Below, one piece after another: positions 37,535 to 49,200 of a stretch of DNA of 64,000 bases; positions within the stretch are counted from its first letter, which is position 1; each line of letters opens with the position of its first letter. A model generated the notes under the pieces. That model ran no database searches. It was not told the DNA's origin and saw only the letters and a program-made list of their open reading frames with translations. Location of the stretch: the NCBI GenBank assembly GCA_019054805.1, contig JAHQIY010000005.1:2711501-2775500 (forward strand). The letters are read 5' to 3'. This DNA comes from Brachionus manjavacas (lineage: Eukaryota; Rotifera; Eurotatoria; Ploima; Brachionidae). A program made the translations under genes and the position numbers.

Positions 37535-37970
37535 TCTGTATTTCTTTTTTTAGTTGTAGAACCACGAGGTCTGCCACGACGTTTTGGACCATTTGAAGAT
37601 TTTTGTGCATCAGCTTGATAATTTTGACCAAAATTTTGACAGAAGCGACCATATCCTTATCGTCTAGTTTATCGAGAATAAGAGCAGTTGACTAGTTTCA
37701 TTTTCCTAAATTCTTAGTATCTCATCCCTAACATTTGAATTTAAACGTTGATCATCAAATTGTAATTCACATTTACTTTCATTATTATGTTTATCTGTTT
37801 AATTATGCAGAGTGAATTTTTGTGAATCTTGGTGCAAGAGCAAATACATTTGAACTGGACAATTACCTTTACTACCTTATGAATAACATGAAAATCGTCT
37901 TTTTTCGTCAAATTTAGCTATCATGTGTTAAAATTTAGCCATCATGTGTTAGAATTTAGCTATCATTAAT
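37535..37970 (-). mobile_element. Remnant of a MULE-type DNA transposon (zinc-finger and AT-hook pieces)
   Basis: On the minus strand around 37850-37690 a broken frame reads GNCPVQMYLLLHQDSQKF, then a stop, then TDKHNNE. This resembles the CPV/A-x-hydrophobic-(x)n-H-x-H pattern of FLYWCH-type zinc fingers found at the N-terminus of MULE proteins. About 100 bp downstream (37661-37535) another frame reads NGPKRRGRPRGSTTKKR and ends at a stop: an AT-hook with the GRP core, as often found at MULE C-termini. The transposase core is missing and the pieces contain stops, so this is an internally deleted remnant. A host DNA-binding gene is a weaker alternative. Confidence 0.4.
37911..37966 (+). repeat. 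Short tandem repeat, 21-bp period, about 2.7 copies
   Basis: AATTTAGCTATCATGTGTTA occurs at 37911-37930, again with one substitution and one extra base at 37931-37951, and as a partial copy at 37952-37966. It sits at the upstream edge of the transposon remnant. Confidence 0.8.
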
Positions 37971-40900
37971 TAATTTTTTTTACAAGCAGTTAAAAAAAAA
38001 TTTAATAGCAGAAAGAAATAGATCTCATTGCAGAATGATTTAATTAATTTGAGTAGTATTATAGATTAAATTATCGAATGAGGTTTTAAAGCTTTAATTA
38101 TTGAAATTGAAATATAATATAATAAATAAAAAAGTAAAGAAAAATTTAATAGACAATTGAGTTTGACTGTATTCACAAGATTCACAATTGATTTATTAAT
38201 TTTAAAATAAATTTAGGGCTCAATCCAGGCAATTTGGAATTGAATTTAGTCGTTCATTTCAGTTAACATCAAAGTAAACGGGTCCTTAATAAATATACTC
38301 GCAATTTAAGAGTTCCAAAAACTATCTGATAATTTCATAAGCAAATTTTGTAGATAAAATTTCGAAATATTAAATTTGTAAAAATATTTATTTTTATCTG
38401 TTAAATATGTTTTTTGATAGATAAATGATCAATTTTTGCATACTGCATCCAAGAGATAATCTTATACAAATTTATTTTTAGAATTATCTAAATATCAACA
38501 GCAAATTTTGAAAAACCCTAAAAGCTAAATAATATTAAGCTCATATGGAATAATATGTAAAATACTCAAATACTTCATAAAATATTTTGATTTAATTAGA
38601 TTTTGAATTTTTTCGTTAATCTTTTTGCATTAAAAATTGTAGGAAAGACTGTTTTTGTTGTTTTTACCTAGATTTTTCTTTCAACGAACATTCATTTTTA
38701 AGAAATTCTTGAACAATATAATTAAAAAATGTTTTATTTTTTTTATTTATTTTATTTATTAATTAATTCAAATATTTAAAAAATTTAAGGATAATAAAAT
38801 TGTTCAAAATATTTGAAGGATAAATGAGTCTTTGTGTTAATATTTTTATTTAATTTTTTTTGTTTATATTGAAATTGGCTATTTGCAATTTTTTCTTAAA
38901 ATTTGAAATAAAAATTAGGATAAACAAATTTAATTTAATTTATTTAATTTTTTAAAAGTCAAAACAAGTCTAAAAAACTTCTGGAGTTTTCTAGTGCTAA
39001 AGAATAAATAGAGAAAGTTAATAAAATTTTGACATTCGTAGGATTTTAATCACTAATTACTATTAATTATTAAAAAATTGAACTAATTTACCTCGAATAA
39101 AACGCTTTCTAGTATTGGCAAATAAAGCCATTGTGACATTCGCAGCATCATTTTTTAGATGTTAAAGGAGGTACAAAAAAATTACTTTGAAAGTATCAAA
39201 TCTAATATATCAAATCGAATACTAACAGCTAAAAGAAGCGATTTTTTAATTAGTGAGGGTTGTTTTTTTTGTCGTTCAAAAGTATCAATCCAAGTAACCC
39301 TTTCTTGAAATTTCTCTATCATGCTAAAATCACGTTTTTGTACTCAATATACTTATCGTTTATCCAAAGTTATGTACTATTAATGTATGTACTATTAAAC
39401 CCCCTATTTTTTATTAAAGTCCTATTTTTTTTGTTAAAAAATTATCAATTTTTTTTTCATTTAAACTGTTTTAGATTAAAACAAAATTCAAAATCTAAAC
39501 TTTGAGAAAAGTTTATCAAAAATGAAAAACTATTTCGACGAGGGTCGGAACAAATCTGTCAATTTTAAAAAGTAGGTATCAAACCTGTCAATTTCTTTCG
39601 AAATTTATAAATAAGTGAAAATTTATTCTTTAACTAAAAGATTTTTGTAAGTCTGTTATTAAAAATATAATTATTTTATAATTATCTTACTCTAAAAACT
39701 CTTTTGTAACATATTAATATTTTTTATGTAGATTTGAAATATTTAAAAGCAATTCAGTATGACTTTTTTAATTTTTTTAAATTGACCCTAAGTCTTTTGT
39801 ACTTTAGATAATAATTATTTTTTTTTAATTTGAAAAATTTTATATGAGTATTTTAAATTGTAATTGTAATTTGGTAAAGAGAAAATTGTAGTGACGTTCG
39901 TTAAGTTTTTTTTTGTTGTTGAAATAATTTCAAAATTAGTTGATTTGATTGGAATTCCGGTAATAATTATTATTTTTATCAAATTTTACAATGGAAATAA
40001 TTAAAAAGAAATTAAAAAAAAAAGGAATTCCAGTTAATTCTTTTTAGGTAAATTCTTTCACCTTTTAGAAAAAGAATTAATCCTTAATAAAATTCAAACT
40101 ACAAAACTATTATCTTACAACCTCTGATTTATGAGATTTGGGTAATAAATCAAGAAATACTCAAAAATATTGTATTCAGCATAAAAAATAATAATTTATT
40201 TCATTTAAGATTAAATAAGTGATTTTTCATTTTTAGATCTTTTTTTGGTACCTTCAAAGTATAAAAAAATCTTTAAAAAATATAAAATAATGTAAATGAG
40301 TTATATTTTAGTATTTGTATTTCTTAGACTTAAAGTAAAATCAGGAAGTAGAAAAGCTTTAATTTGACTGGATTAATAATTTAATTTATTTGACTTTTTA
40401 ATTAGATGACCAAAAATCGATTTATTTTAATTGTGTTTTTTTTTTTATTTCTGATATTCGCAAGGATAATGCATTAAATTTTATAATAATTATTCTCAAT
40501 ATCTAGACTCATGCATCTTTCTTGCTTTTTTTACAATATGTCTGATTGCATAGTTGATATGATATTTGGGATAATTTTTTATAATTTTTCTGATTATGAA
40601 TCAAATCAAAATTTAGAATCAAAAGACAAAAAATCCATTCTCCTTCTTTCTTACTAAGAGACTCAAAAAAATTAATACATTTTCTATAAGTCTAAGCTAT
40701 TTAAAGAAAAGTCAAATTTTTGTTAATTAATATTATATTATAAGAACCTTTAGTAAATGATTTAAATGAAATACTTAAAAAAAAATTTTTTTATAAAATC
40801 TACCCGCTTTAGGTTAACCATTTACTATAATCTATTTTAAAAATTAATGTACTTCTCTAACCAAGGGCTGTTTTCAGTTATATGAAAATTAAATTGCTTT

Positions 40901-42600
40901 GCCGAAAGCTTACATGTCACCTAAATTCAAAAACTAAAACCTTAAAATTCTGACAATGCAGAACTTTTAGAAGGTTTGAAAATAAACTGAAATGGAGCTC
41001 AGAACTTATGGCTAAAATTTTTAATACTTATTTAAAAACCATGCATAAGGTAGGAAAACTGAATGCGAATGCGACGATTGTATCATTCTTGTTGTTGCCA
41101 AGTATCTACTAAACACACAGCAAGATCTTAATCAAAAATTTTACTATCTGATTTCTTTTTAATTTATTATTCATGAACAATTGGAATTCAAAGATAAAAC
41201 ATTTGATTTAGAGCTTGAAATTGGTTCATTTTATTTTCTATTTGTTTAAGGTATGTTGGGAAATTAGCCATAACTCAAATAGCAGCTTGAGCTTAAATGC
41301 ATGTGCCGTACCTGTTCCAGAATGCAACAAGTAGTGTCTTGTTTCAATTTGAAGACTTTCAAGGCATCACATATATTTAATTTAAAAATAAAATGAAAAT
41401 TTAAAGGTAACGAAACATTTACTTGAGCAAGTTTTTAATGAAGTAAATTTTGAAATCATTAATAATATTAGATTAAAACGAAATGCTAATATTTAAAAAA
41501 AAACAAGCGTTTTGTCAACAGGGATCTAATTTCATGCCATGTACACAATGTAAATTCAAAACCAAAAGAAAAAATCAAAAAAAAATATTAAAACTAATAA
41601 AACTGATTTACAATTTTAGTTTTTTTTTAATATTAAAGATAAAATGCAGTTAATTTATGTTTTTATCTTAAAATTCAAACTTTTAAAAGTGTCGAAAAAC
41701 GACACTAGTATCATAGAAAACAAATTAAATGTATTTAAGTGATATAAGTGTTTTTTTTAGAGCATGCTTTTTTTTTATTAAGCTTGGCAATTCAGGAAAA
41801 TTTTAGTTTAGAAGACGACCAAATAAAAGCAAAAAAAAGATGTGAATTAATTTGAATAGCTTGGTATTTTAAGTATTTTTTAGCATTCAAGTGTAGTTTA
41901 ATTCGAAATAAGACTTTGTGTCACTCTATACGAAGATTACATAATCAAAATTATGCTCATGGATTTTTTGCACACTTTTTTCAACATTAATTTTCGCTCA
42001 CAAAATCGATTTTTCATTTTATTTTGGCTTCAGGCTAAATGCATAGTTATGCAATCGTCTGATTGAGTTGAAGTGAATTTTTATTTGAAAAAAAACGATT
42101 TACCTATTTATGCGTATAGTCATTCCCATAAATCTGCATGAACTATCTATCTATGTATATCTTGCTACCTAGATCATGACAAAAAATATTCTATTATTTT
42201 AAATTTAATTAGTTTTAATTAGAAAACTTGGGCAGTAATTGTTTTTGAGTTTTTTTGTTGGCTGCCAAATGATTGATTTGAAATATTGCAACTAGTAATG
42301 GCTTGCAAGCAACAAAGAGAACGATATAATTATTTTTATTTTTTTGCATTTTAGATTACAATGTAATTATATTTCTAAATATAATTTATCATTTTTTTTC
42401 TCGTTTCTTTCCATTATTAATTAATAGTTTTGGAAAGCGAGCAACTAGAAGAAGACGAAGAAGAATATTTCAAATCTAGCTTGAGCATAATTCAAGAGAA
42501 CTCTTAGGAAATTCGCTCTGATCTCAAGCTTGAGCGTTATTTATAATTAGTAGATTTTTATTTGAAATATTCATAATTTAATTGCAACATATAAAGCTTA
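37971..42600. other. Long A+T-rich noncoding region upstream of Musashi
   Basis: About 4.6 kb without a gene I can support. Open frames here are made of A+T-rich codons and look like chance. The stretches at about 41270-41370 and 41930-42170 are a little less A+T-rich and could be regulatory DNA for Musashi. Confidence 0.5.
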
Positions 42601-42650
42601 TTCTAAAAAAAGTGCCTTTTTGGATGCACAACTTATCGACGCTTAGTACA

Positions 42651-42815
42651 TGGCGCGGAAGGAGTTGCCAAAACTGGCTTCGCTCAGTGTTCCCGGCCTA
42701 GACCCTTGGCAAATTATGATTGCCTTTTTGTTCACTCATTCTTCGAACACTCGAGATGTTTTTTTTTATGTAAAAAATATTCTAAAATTATGCAGTTATT
42801 TGCATCTGAGTTAAG
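42651..42815 (+). other. G+C-rich patch with a 54-codon ORF upstream of Musashi
   Basis: The ATG at 42650-42652 opens a frame beginning MARKELPKLASLSVPGLDPW, which becomes A+T-rich and hydrophobic before its stop. The first ~65 bases are distinctly G+C-rich. It lies 620 bp upstream of the Musashi start. It may be part of the Musashi 5' UTR (an upstream ORF) or the start of an unrecognised exon. I see no clean donor within the G+C-rich part. Confidence 0.25.
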
Positions 42816-43272
42816 CAACAAATTACGCAATTTAATTTTCTGCCAAGTTTATACGCTTACCTTGAATAATTTTTTCAAAGTTAATCATTTAGCTTTCTTT
42901 TCCGAAAAGCTCATAAAAATTTAAAAAATTTTTTTTGTAGTCTTAGACTTAGACGCTTAGTTTCTAGTCGATATTAGTTTGTTTTTTTTGTTCACCGTTT
43001 TTTTGTTTATTAGTTAAGAAGAAGAGGAAAAAAACTATTCGAAAAAATTACGAAAATTTGAAACAAAATTTCAATTAAACGCTTGTATTGCAACACCGAA
43101 ATAGATAACAACTCAACAAACGCAAAAAATTGAAATTATTTTTTTCGTAGGCGCCGAGTTTAATTTTTGGTATTTTTGTACAGCAAAAAAAATCAAAAAG
43201 TGCTGAGTAATTGAATTCCGCATTCGGATAGACAGCAAAAGCAAACATCTACTTGAAGTTTTCTTGGTTGAG

Positions 43273-46200
43273 ATGAGTGCGACAAATGAAGACAAGTCAT
43301 CGGGCGCCTCGGAGTTGCCCAGAACTGATGAAAACAACAATCCCGACGAGCAGATAGAGAAGCTGGGCGAAAACATAAAGCAAACGTTGACATTTGACAG
43401 CCAGAGTGTAGAGCAGGAAGAATCCGATGAGCAGGAAGAAGAAGAAGAGTACAGACCGAGCAGTTCGGGTCAGGCTAATGACCCTGGCAAAATGTTCATC
43501 GGTGGTCTGAGTGGCCACACCCTGCCTGAAAATTTGAAAAATTATTTTGAACAATTTGGTGAAGTAACAGAATGTATGATTATGAAAGATGCAATTACAA
43601 AACGCTCAAGGTAAATTAAAATATTAAGTTGACTTTATTTTTTCTCTTTTCAATTTATTTTAAAATATTTGAATTTTAGAAAACAAATCAAAGTTAAATT
43701 CAAATAATAAATTTAATTCTTTTTTTTAATTTTTTTAGTTTTGATATTCAAATTTTAAATATTCTTAAAAATGAAAGTAAATAAAGTTAAACTATTTATT
43801 AAATTAATTTTACTATTAATTAATTGAAATGTGATCAGATATTGTCTAGAGTGGCTAAAATTACATAGGTTCGAGATTAAAAAGAACAAAATTCATGAAA
43901 ACGTAAATTCGAGCATCAAAAAATTTCAAATAATTTCTTTAAACATAATCTAAACTTAAATTTACTAATTAATTTTTAACCAAACCTGAATATCCAAACT
44001 AAAATTTGAAATTTTTCGGTTTTCAAATATTCATTTATTTTAGTTTTGTGTGAATTTAATTTTAAGTTGAAAATTGATGGTTTCAATAAAAGAGCTCTTG
44101 GGATTTTTTTTCCTAACAAAAAAAAATTCCAGTTCTCTTATTAATTTAAAATTTTTAAAGTAGACAAGCAAGTTTTTGAGTATTTTAAAGTGAAAATTTA
44201 ACTTGAACAAAAAATTTAAACTTTTAAAGGTTTTTGTTATTTATTTTTATTTTCTAAAGAGGCTTTGGTTTTATAACATTCGCAGACCCGACAAGTGTAG
44301 ATAGAGTTCTTGAACAATCAAAGCATGTCTTAGACGAAAAACAAGTACGAATTGGTGCGAAATTTTTAATTCTAAAATAGAGAGCTTGCAATTTTATTTC
44401 GTTTTAGATCGATCCCAAGCGAGCGTTTCCAAGGCAGAAGCATCCCAAAGTAAGTGGATTTAATATAATTTTGAATTAATGCTTGCATTAGCTAATTTCC
44501 TCATGTATGCCCAACTTTAATCAACATTAATTATATACCAGCGTTGTTGATTTTTTTTAAATGATGTAAATATTTAGCAAGAACTAAAGGTTCTTTTATT
44601 TGCGCTTGAAAAAAAATTCATCAAATCGATAATAGAAAATAAATATTCTTTTTTTCAAAGATTAAATTCTCTAAAAATTAAATTAAAAAATTTTGTTTCC
44701 GGAGTTTAACCATAGCAAATTATGCAAAATTGCTGTTTAATTGCGTTTTGTTTCATTTCGCTAGTTCATTCGCCTTTAGGTGTCACATATTGAATTTTTC
44801 TGAATTTGACTTCGATGATGCTGATGATCAGAAATTTTAATTAAAGCTTAAAATTTTCACTGGGATTAATTAATAAAATAAAGCTTGAAACATAGTTATT
44901 TTACAATTGACGGTAATTTTTCAATTTAATTCGAAATTTTGAAAGAAAAGTTTTGTCAAAGCAAAATTTAACTTCCTTGTCTGTTCCAAAACTGCGTACT
45001 TTTCTAAACTAAATTGGGTGTAATTATTAATAGTTTTATTTAAGTCAAAATTTCTTTTTAATTGAATACAAATAAAGTCGAACTTTTAATTGAGAGTTTC
45101 CCGTGCTACGTTCGCCTTTAGAGCGATTCATTAATTGACCTAAAATTTTGTTTACAATTGAACATTAATAAATAGGCATTTTTATTCTCTAGACTTGACC
45201 CCCAACTCATTGAAAACACATAAAACAAAACCATTCTAAAGCTTTCAAATAAAGGCACAATAGTTTTTTTTGTTTGACTCAGAATTGGAACGAATCTTAT
45301 CAGAATTCATTCGACTGGGATATTAGAACGGAAGTTAATCCACTTTGTTAAAGAATGCTTGGTGTTTCCGTAAGTGAAACACTAATCTCATTTTGATTTA
45401 GTTTGCCTTTGGTTTCAGACTAGTTTAACCAAATTTGTGTCATTGTTTTTCTTTATCAAATAACATTGGATTCGATTGAAATTTAAATTTAGAGCTTTTC
45501 AAAATTTATTCTAGTTTATTAGGAAAATTTTATTTCATGTTTAATTAAAGCTAAACCAGCTTAAAATTTAATCGGGCCAAACGAAAATTTGGATTAATTT
45601 TCTGACATGATTGCAGTTTGTTTTAAAAATATTTACTAATATTTTGAACGTGGTCAAATATTACTATAATTTAATTTTAATACAACCAAGTTATTAACAT
45701 TGGTCCGGTCTAGCTTAAAATGCTTTAGACTTTTGAATGATTTGCTTTAAAACTACATTAAAATAATGGATATATGCTTTGAATGGGTAATACATTTACT
45801 ATTGTTGATAAGATTAATCTTTTCTTTGATCGTTTTGTTTCTTTTTTCTTTTAGATGAGCCCTTTTGGGCCTAAGAGTAATTTAATCCTCGAATAAAAAA
45901 AAACTACTAAATAGAAAGTTATTGAAAGTTTTATTTCAATTCAAATTTGAACAATTAAATATTTCAATTTATAACAATAATCTTAGTTCTTTAGATTTGA
46001 ATTTCGACTAAAAGCTATTTGCTCGTCTTTTATTAAAGTTGTCTAATTGAAATGGAACACTCAAGTAGTTAAGACTTAATTTGAATTTAGATTGATTCAT
46101 CTGTAATCGAAAATTCAGTAATTAAGATTTTCTTCATTCTAAAAGGCTTACAATTTGACTTGTTTATGATACATAGACATTATTTACACTTTAGGAAGCA

Positions 46201-49200
46201 CTCAAAGCAACTTGGATTCGCAGCATAGAATTAGATGCAACTTAAAACACACTTCAAATCAATCAGAAGCCTAAAATCCTGACTCATCTAAGTTACTGGC
46301 ATTTGAGTACAGATAACCAGTCCGTAATATTTGTACTTAATTCTTGTTTTTGAATTCCGATTGAAAATATTGTTATTTTCTTATTAACATTTCTTTATTT
46401 TATCAAAAAAAATTCTAATTAAAGTTTGTTAAGAACTTCTGATTGTTTTTTGTTATTTTTTCATTAGTGATTTTATTTGAAATAAGCGGACAACTCGATT
46501 TAATCAAACTGATTTTTGAATCTAGAACAATTTTTTTAATAATTTGAGAGGCAAGCAAAAAAGAGAAAAGCTAGGAAAAAATTTTTCATTCCAGGAATCT
46601 CTAGGATTTATCGTAGGGAACAAACGATAAATCTAAATAATTCATTTAAGATGTCATTAAGATTTTAAAAAACGATAAATATTTTTTAAAAATTAGAAGA
46701 GCAAAAAACTTTTTAGTTAAAGAAAAATTACATCAAATTGATGTTGTAAATCGAATTTTTGATCAATCCATTATGATTAAAAGCTGACAGTCATGACATA
46801 AATTTAGTAGCATTTTTTGACTTTTTGCTTTTAAAACTTAAAATTATTAAATTTTATTTTCAGTTAAATTTGTAAAATTTTATTTTTAAACTTAAAAAAA
46901 AATGTTATTTGTCATCGAAAAACATTTTGAAAAAAAGTAATTACAAATTAGGCATGATTATTTCTAGAATTTATTTGAAAATTTAATAAAAAATGGATAG
47001 GGTGTAAGTGTTATGAAATTTAGGAAAGCGATTTGTTTAAACAACTTCCGAAGCCACTTGTAGAGTGTAAAAAAATTTCAGTAACAAATTGAATTAATCG
47101 ATTAATAGTTTAAAAATTTATTTTAGAATAAATTAACTAATTTAAATCTAAAAATTTCTGATGTGATATTACATTAGAAGATGCCTTAATCTATATAACA
47201 TGAAAGTATTCTTTAAAATTGAATCAAGAAAAATAGATATTATTTTATTTAGCAAAATAAAAAATTTTCTCAAAATTTTAAATAATTGAAGAAATAAAAA
47301 TTTGTCGACAATTTTTTTAAGTCATCTATTTGCAGTAATTTTTTAACAGCTAATTTTTCTTTTACCTAAGACAGTTAATTAGTTAATTAATTCAGAAACT
47401 CAAAGAAATAAGGCAAACTTCAAGTTCGTTTCTTTTGGAGTAATTACCATTCTCTAATCATGTCAGAAAAAAATTATTTTAGGAAAAAGCTTAAAATTTT
47501 AGAATCAATTCAAAAATTAGAATAAAACTAATTTTTAAATCTTTCTAGAATAAAGTCTAATTTTGGACTAGAATAAATTAATAGAAAATTATCTATGGAA
47601 GAAAAGCAAATTTTAAATTTATTTTCAAGAGTTCTTTGAATTTTTCAACCCATTCATTTCAATAGCAAGTTCAACTTATCACTTGACTCAATGGATACCT
47701 AAGTTCTATTCCAACCTGCCAGGGCGGATTCATTAGTTCAAATTATTTTTTAAGTAAATAATAATAAGACAACAGTTGAGCAAAATTTAAAAATTTAAAT
47801 CTAAAGAATTATTTTCTAAATAATCTTGAATTGTTTAAGTTTACAAAGAAAAATTTTAAATTCTCATTAGTTTTTTCATCATTTTTGATACCAATTACCT
47901 TGTCATAGCAGAATAAGTATGAATCATACAGAATTTTTTAAAACACAATTTAAAAAAAATTATTTAAATATTTTTCTTTCAATTTTTTTTTAGTAAACTA
48001 ATTCTAATTTCATTCATAGAAGCAGCTTTCAAAAAATCACTAAAGTTCAAGATTGATGTGACTAAAGGGCATACATTAAAATTTACAAGAATTAGTTATC
48101 AATTAAATTTGAATTTAAGACCCTCAATCTCAAAAAATGCATTGTCACTTCCACTTATTTTTTCTTTTAATAAAAATTAAATTTTCTACTTTCGTTTTTT
48201 TTTTAAATTGTTAAGTTGATCGTGCAGATTTGGTACGTCACTAGATTTTTAGTTGAATAAAAATTTTCTCTCAGTTGCCGAAAATAGTTTTTTGTTTATT
48301 TCATGAAATTGTTAGTTTTGAAAAAAAAAATTTTTAAGTTGAGGAAATTATTTTTTGTAAAGATTTTGGTAATTTAATTGTATTTTGTTAAATTGGGTAA
48401 AATGAAATTTTTTTGTTACTACAAAAAGATTTAATAAAAGAAAGGATCTAAGCTCTAAGTGTTCCAGGCTGTCGACGATAAACAAGTGCACTTTTTTTTC
48501 TAAATATGAAGTCAGAAGCTCTTCAAATTTTAATAAAGTAAAAATATTTGAAAAATCCATCTCTTGTAACTTAATCGCATACTTATCAATTAAATCCATG
48601 AATAATTAATGCCTTAGCCGAATGAAAATAAAAATGTGTGTGACTTGGATTAATGAACTTTTGAAATGGATTAAATTTCAAATTTTAATTGATTTTACCA
48701 AGTATAGGTGAATTTAAAATAAATGAAAACAAAAAAAAAGACATGTTTTTAAATATTTAAATTAACAATAGAGATTTGGGTATTTTATTTGGGTCGGAGA
48801 TTCGGAAATGGATTCAGGTTAAGACATTTTGCGAACAATAGTAGGCAATTTAATTATTGACCTGATGCGAACTACTTTTTTCTAATTTTCTCGCTTGCTC
48901 GATTTCACAAATGTCAATAGGAAAAAAATGGTCGATATTTGTGAAAATAAATCTAACCTAGAAACATTTAATTGTAATTTTTGTGGGTCCGGTGGGGTCT
49001 CGGGGGGTCTCCATTTCGAATTAATTATCTAGCCAAATGTCAAGGAATGTTAGTGAATGCTAATGAATAGCCATAGCTAAGGGCGGAGCAGTCAACATGT
49101 TCCTTGGCCAATGAAATAAACATGTCGCTGTTGAGAATAAATTAAATATTGTTAAATATTTATTGAACTTTAGATTGGGATTTTAGATATACATTCTTTT

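Noticed and set aside
39260-39505. 81-codon plus-strand ORF upstream of Musashi
   Set aside because: Phe/Leu/Tyr-rich A+T-driven frame with no splice context or homology.
43264-43272. Musashi start three codons upstream
   Set aside because: The codon at 43264 is TTG; the first ATG in frame is at 43273.
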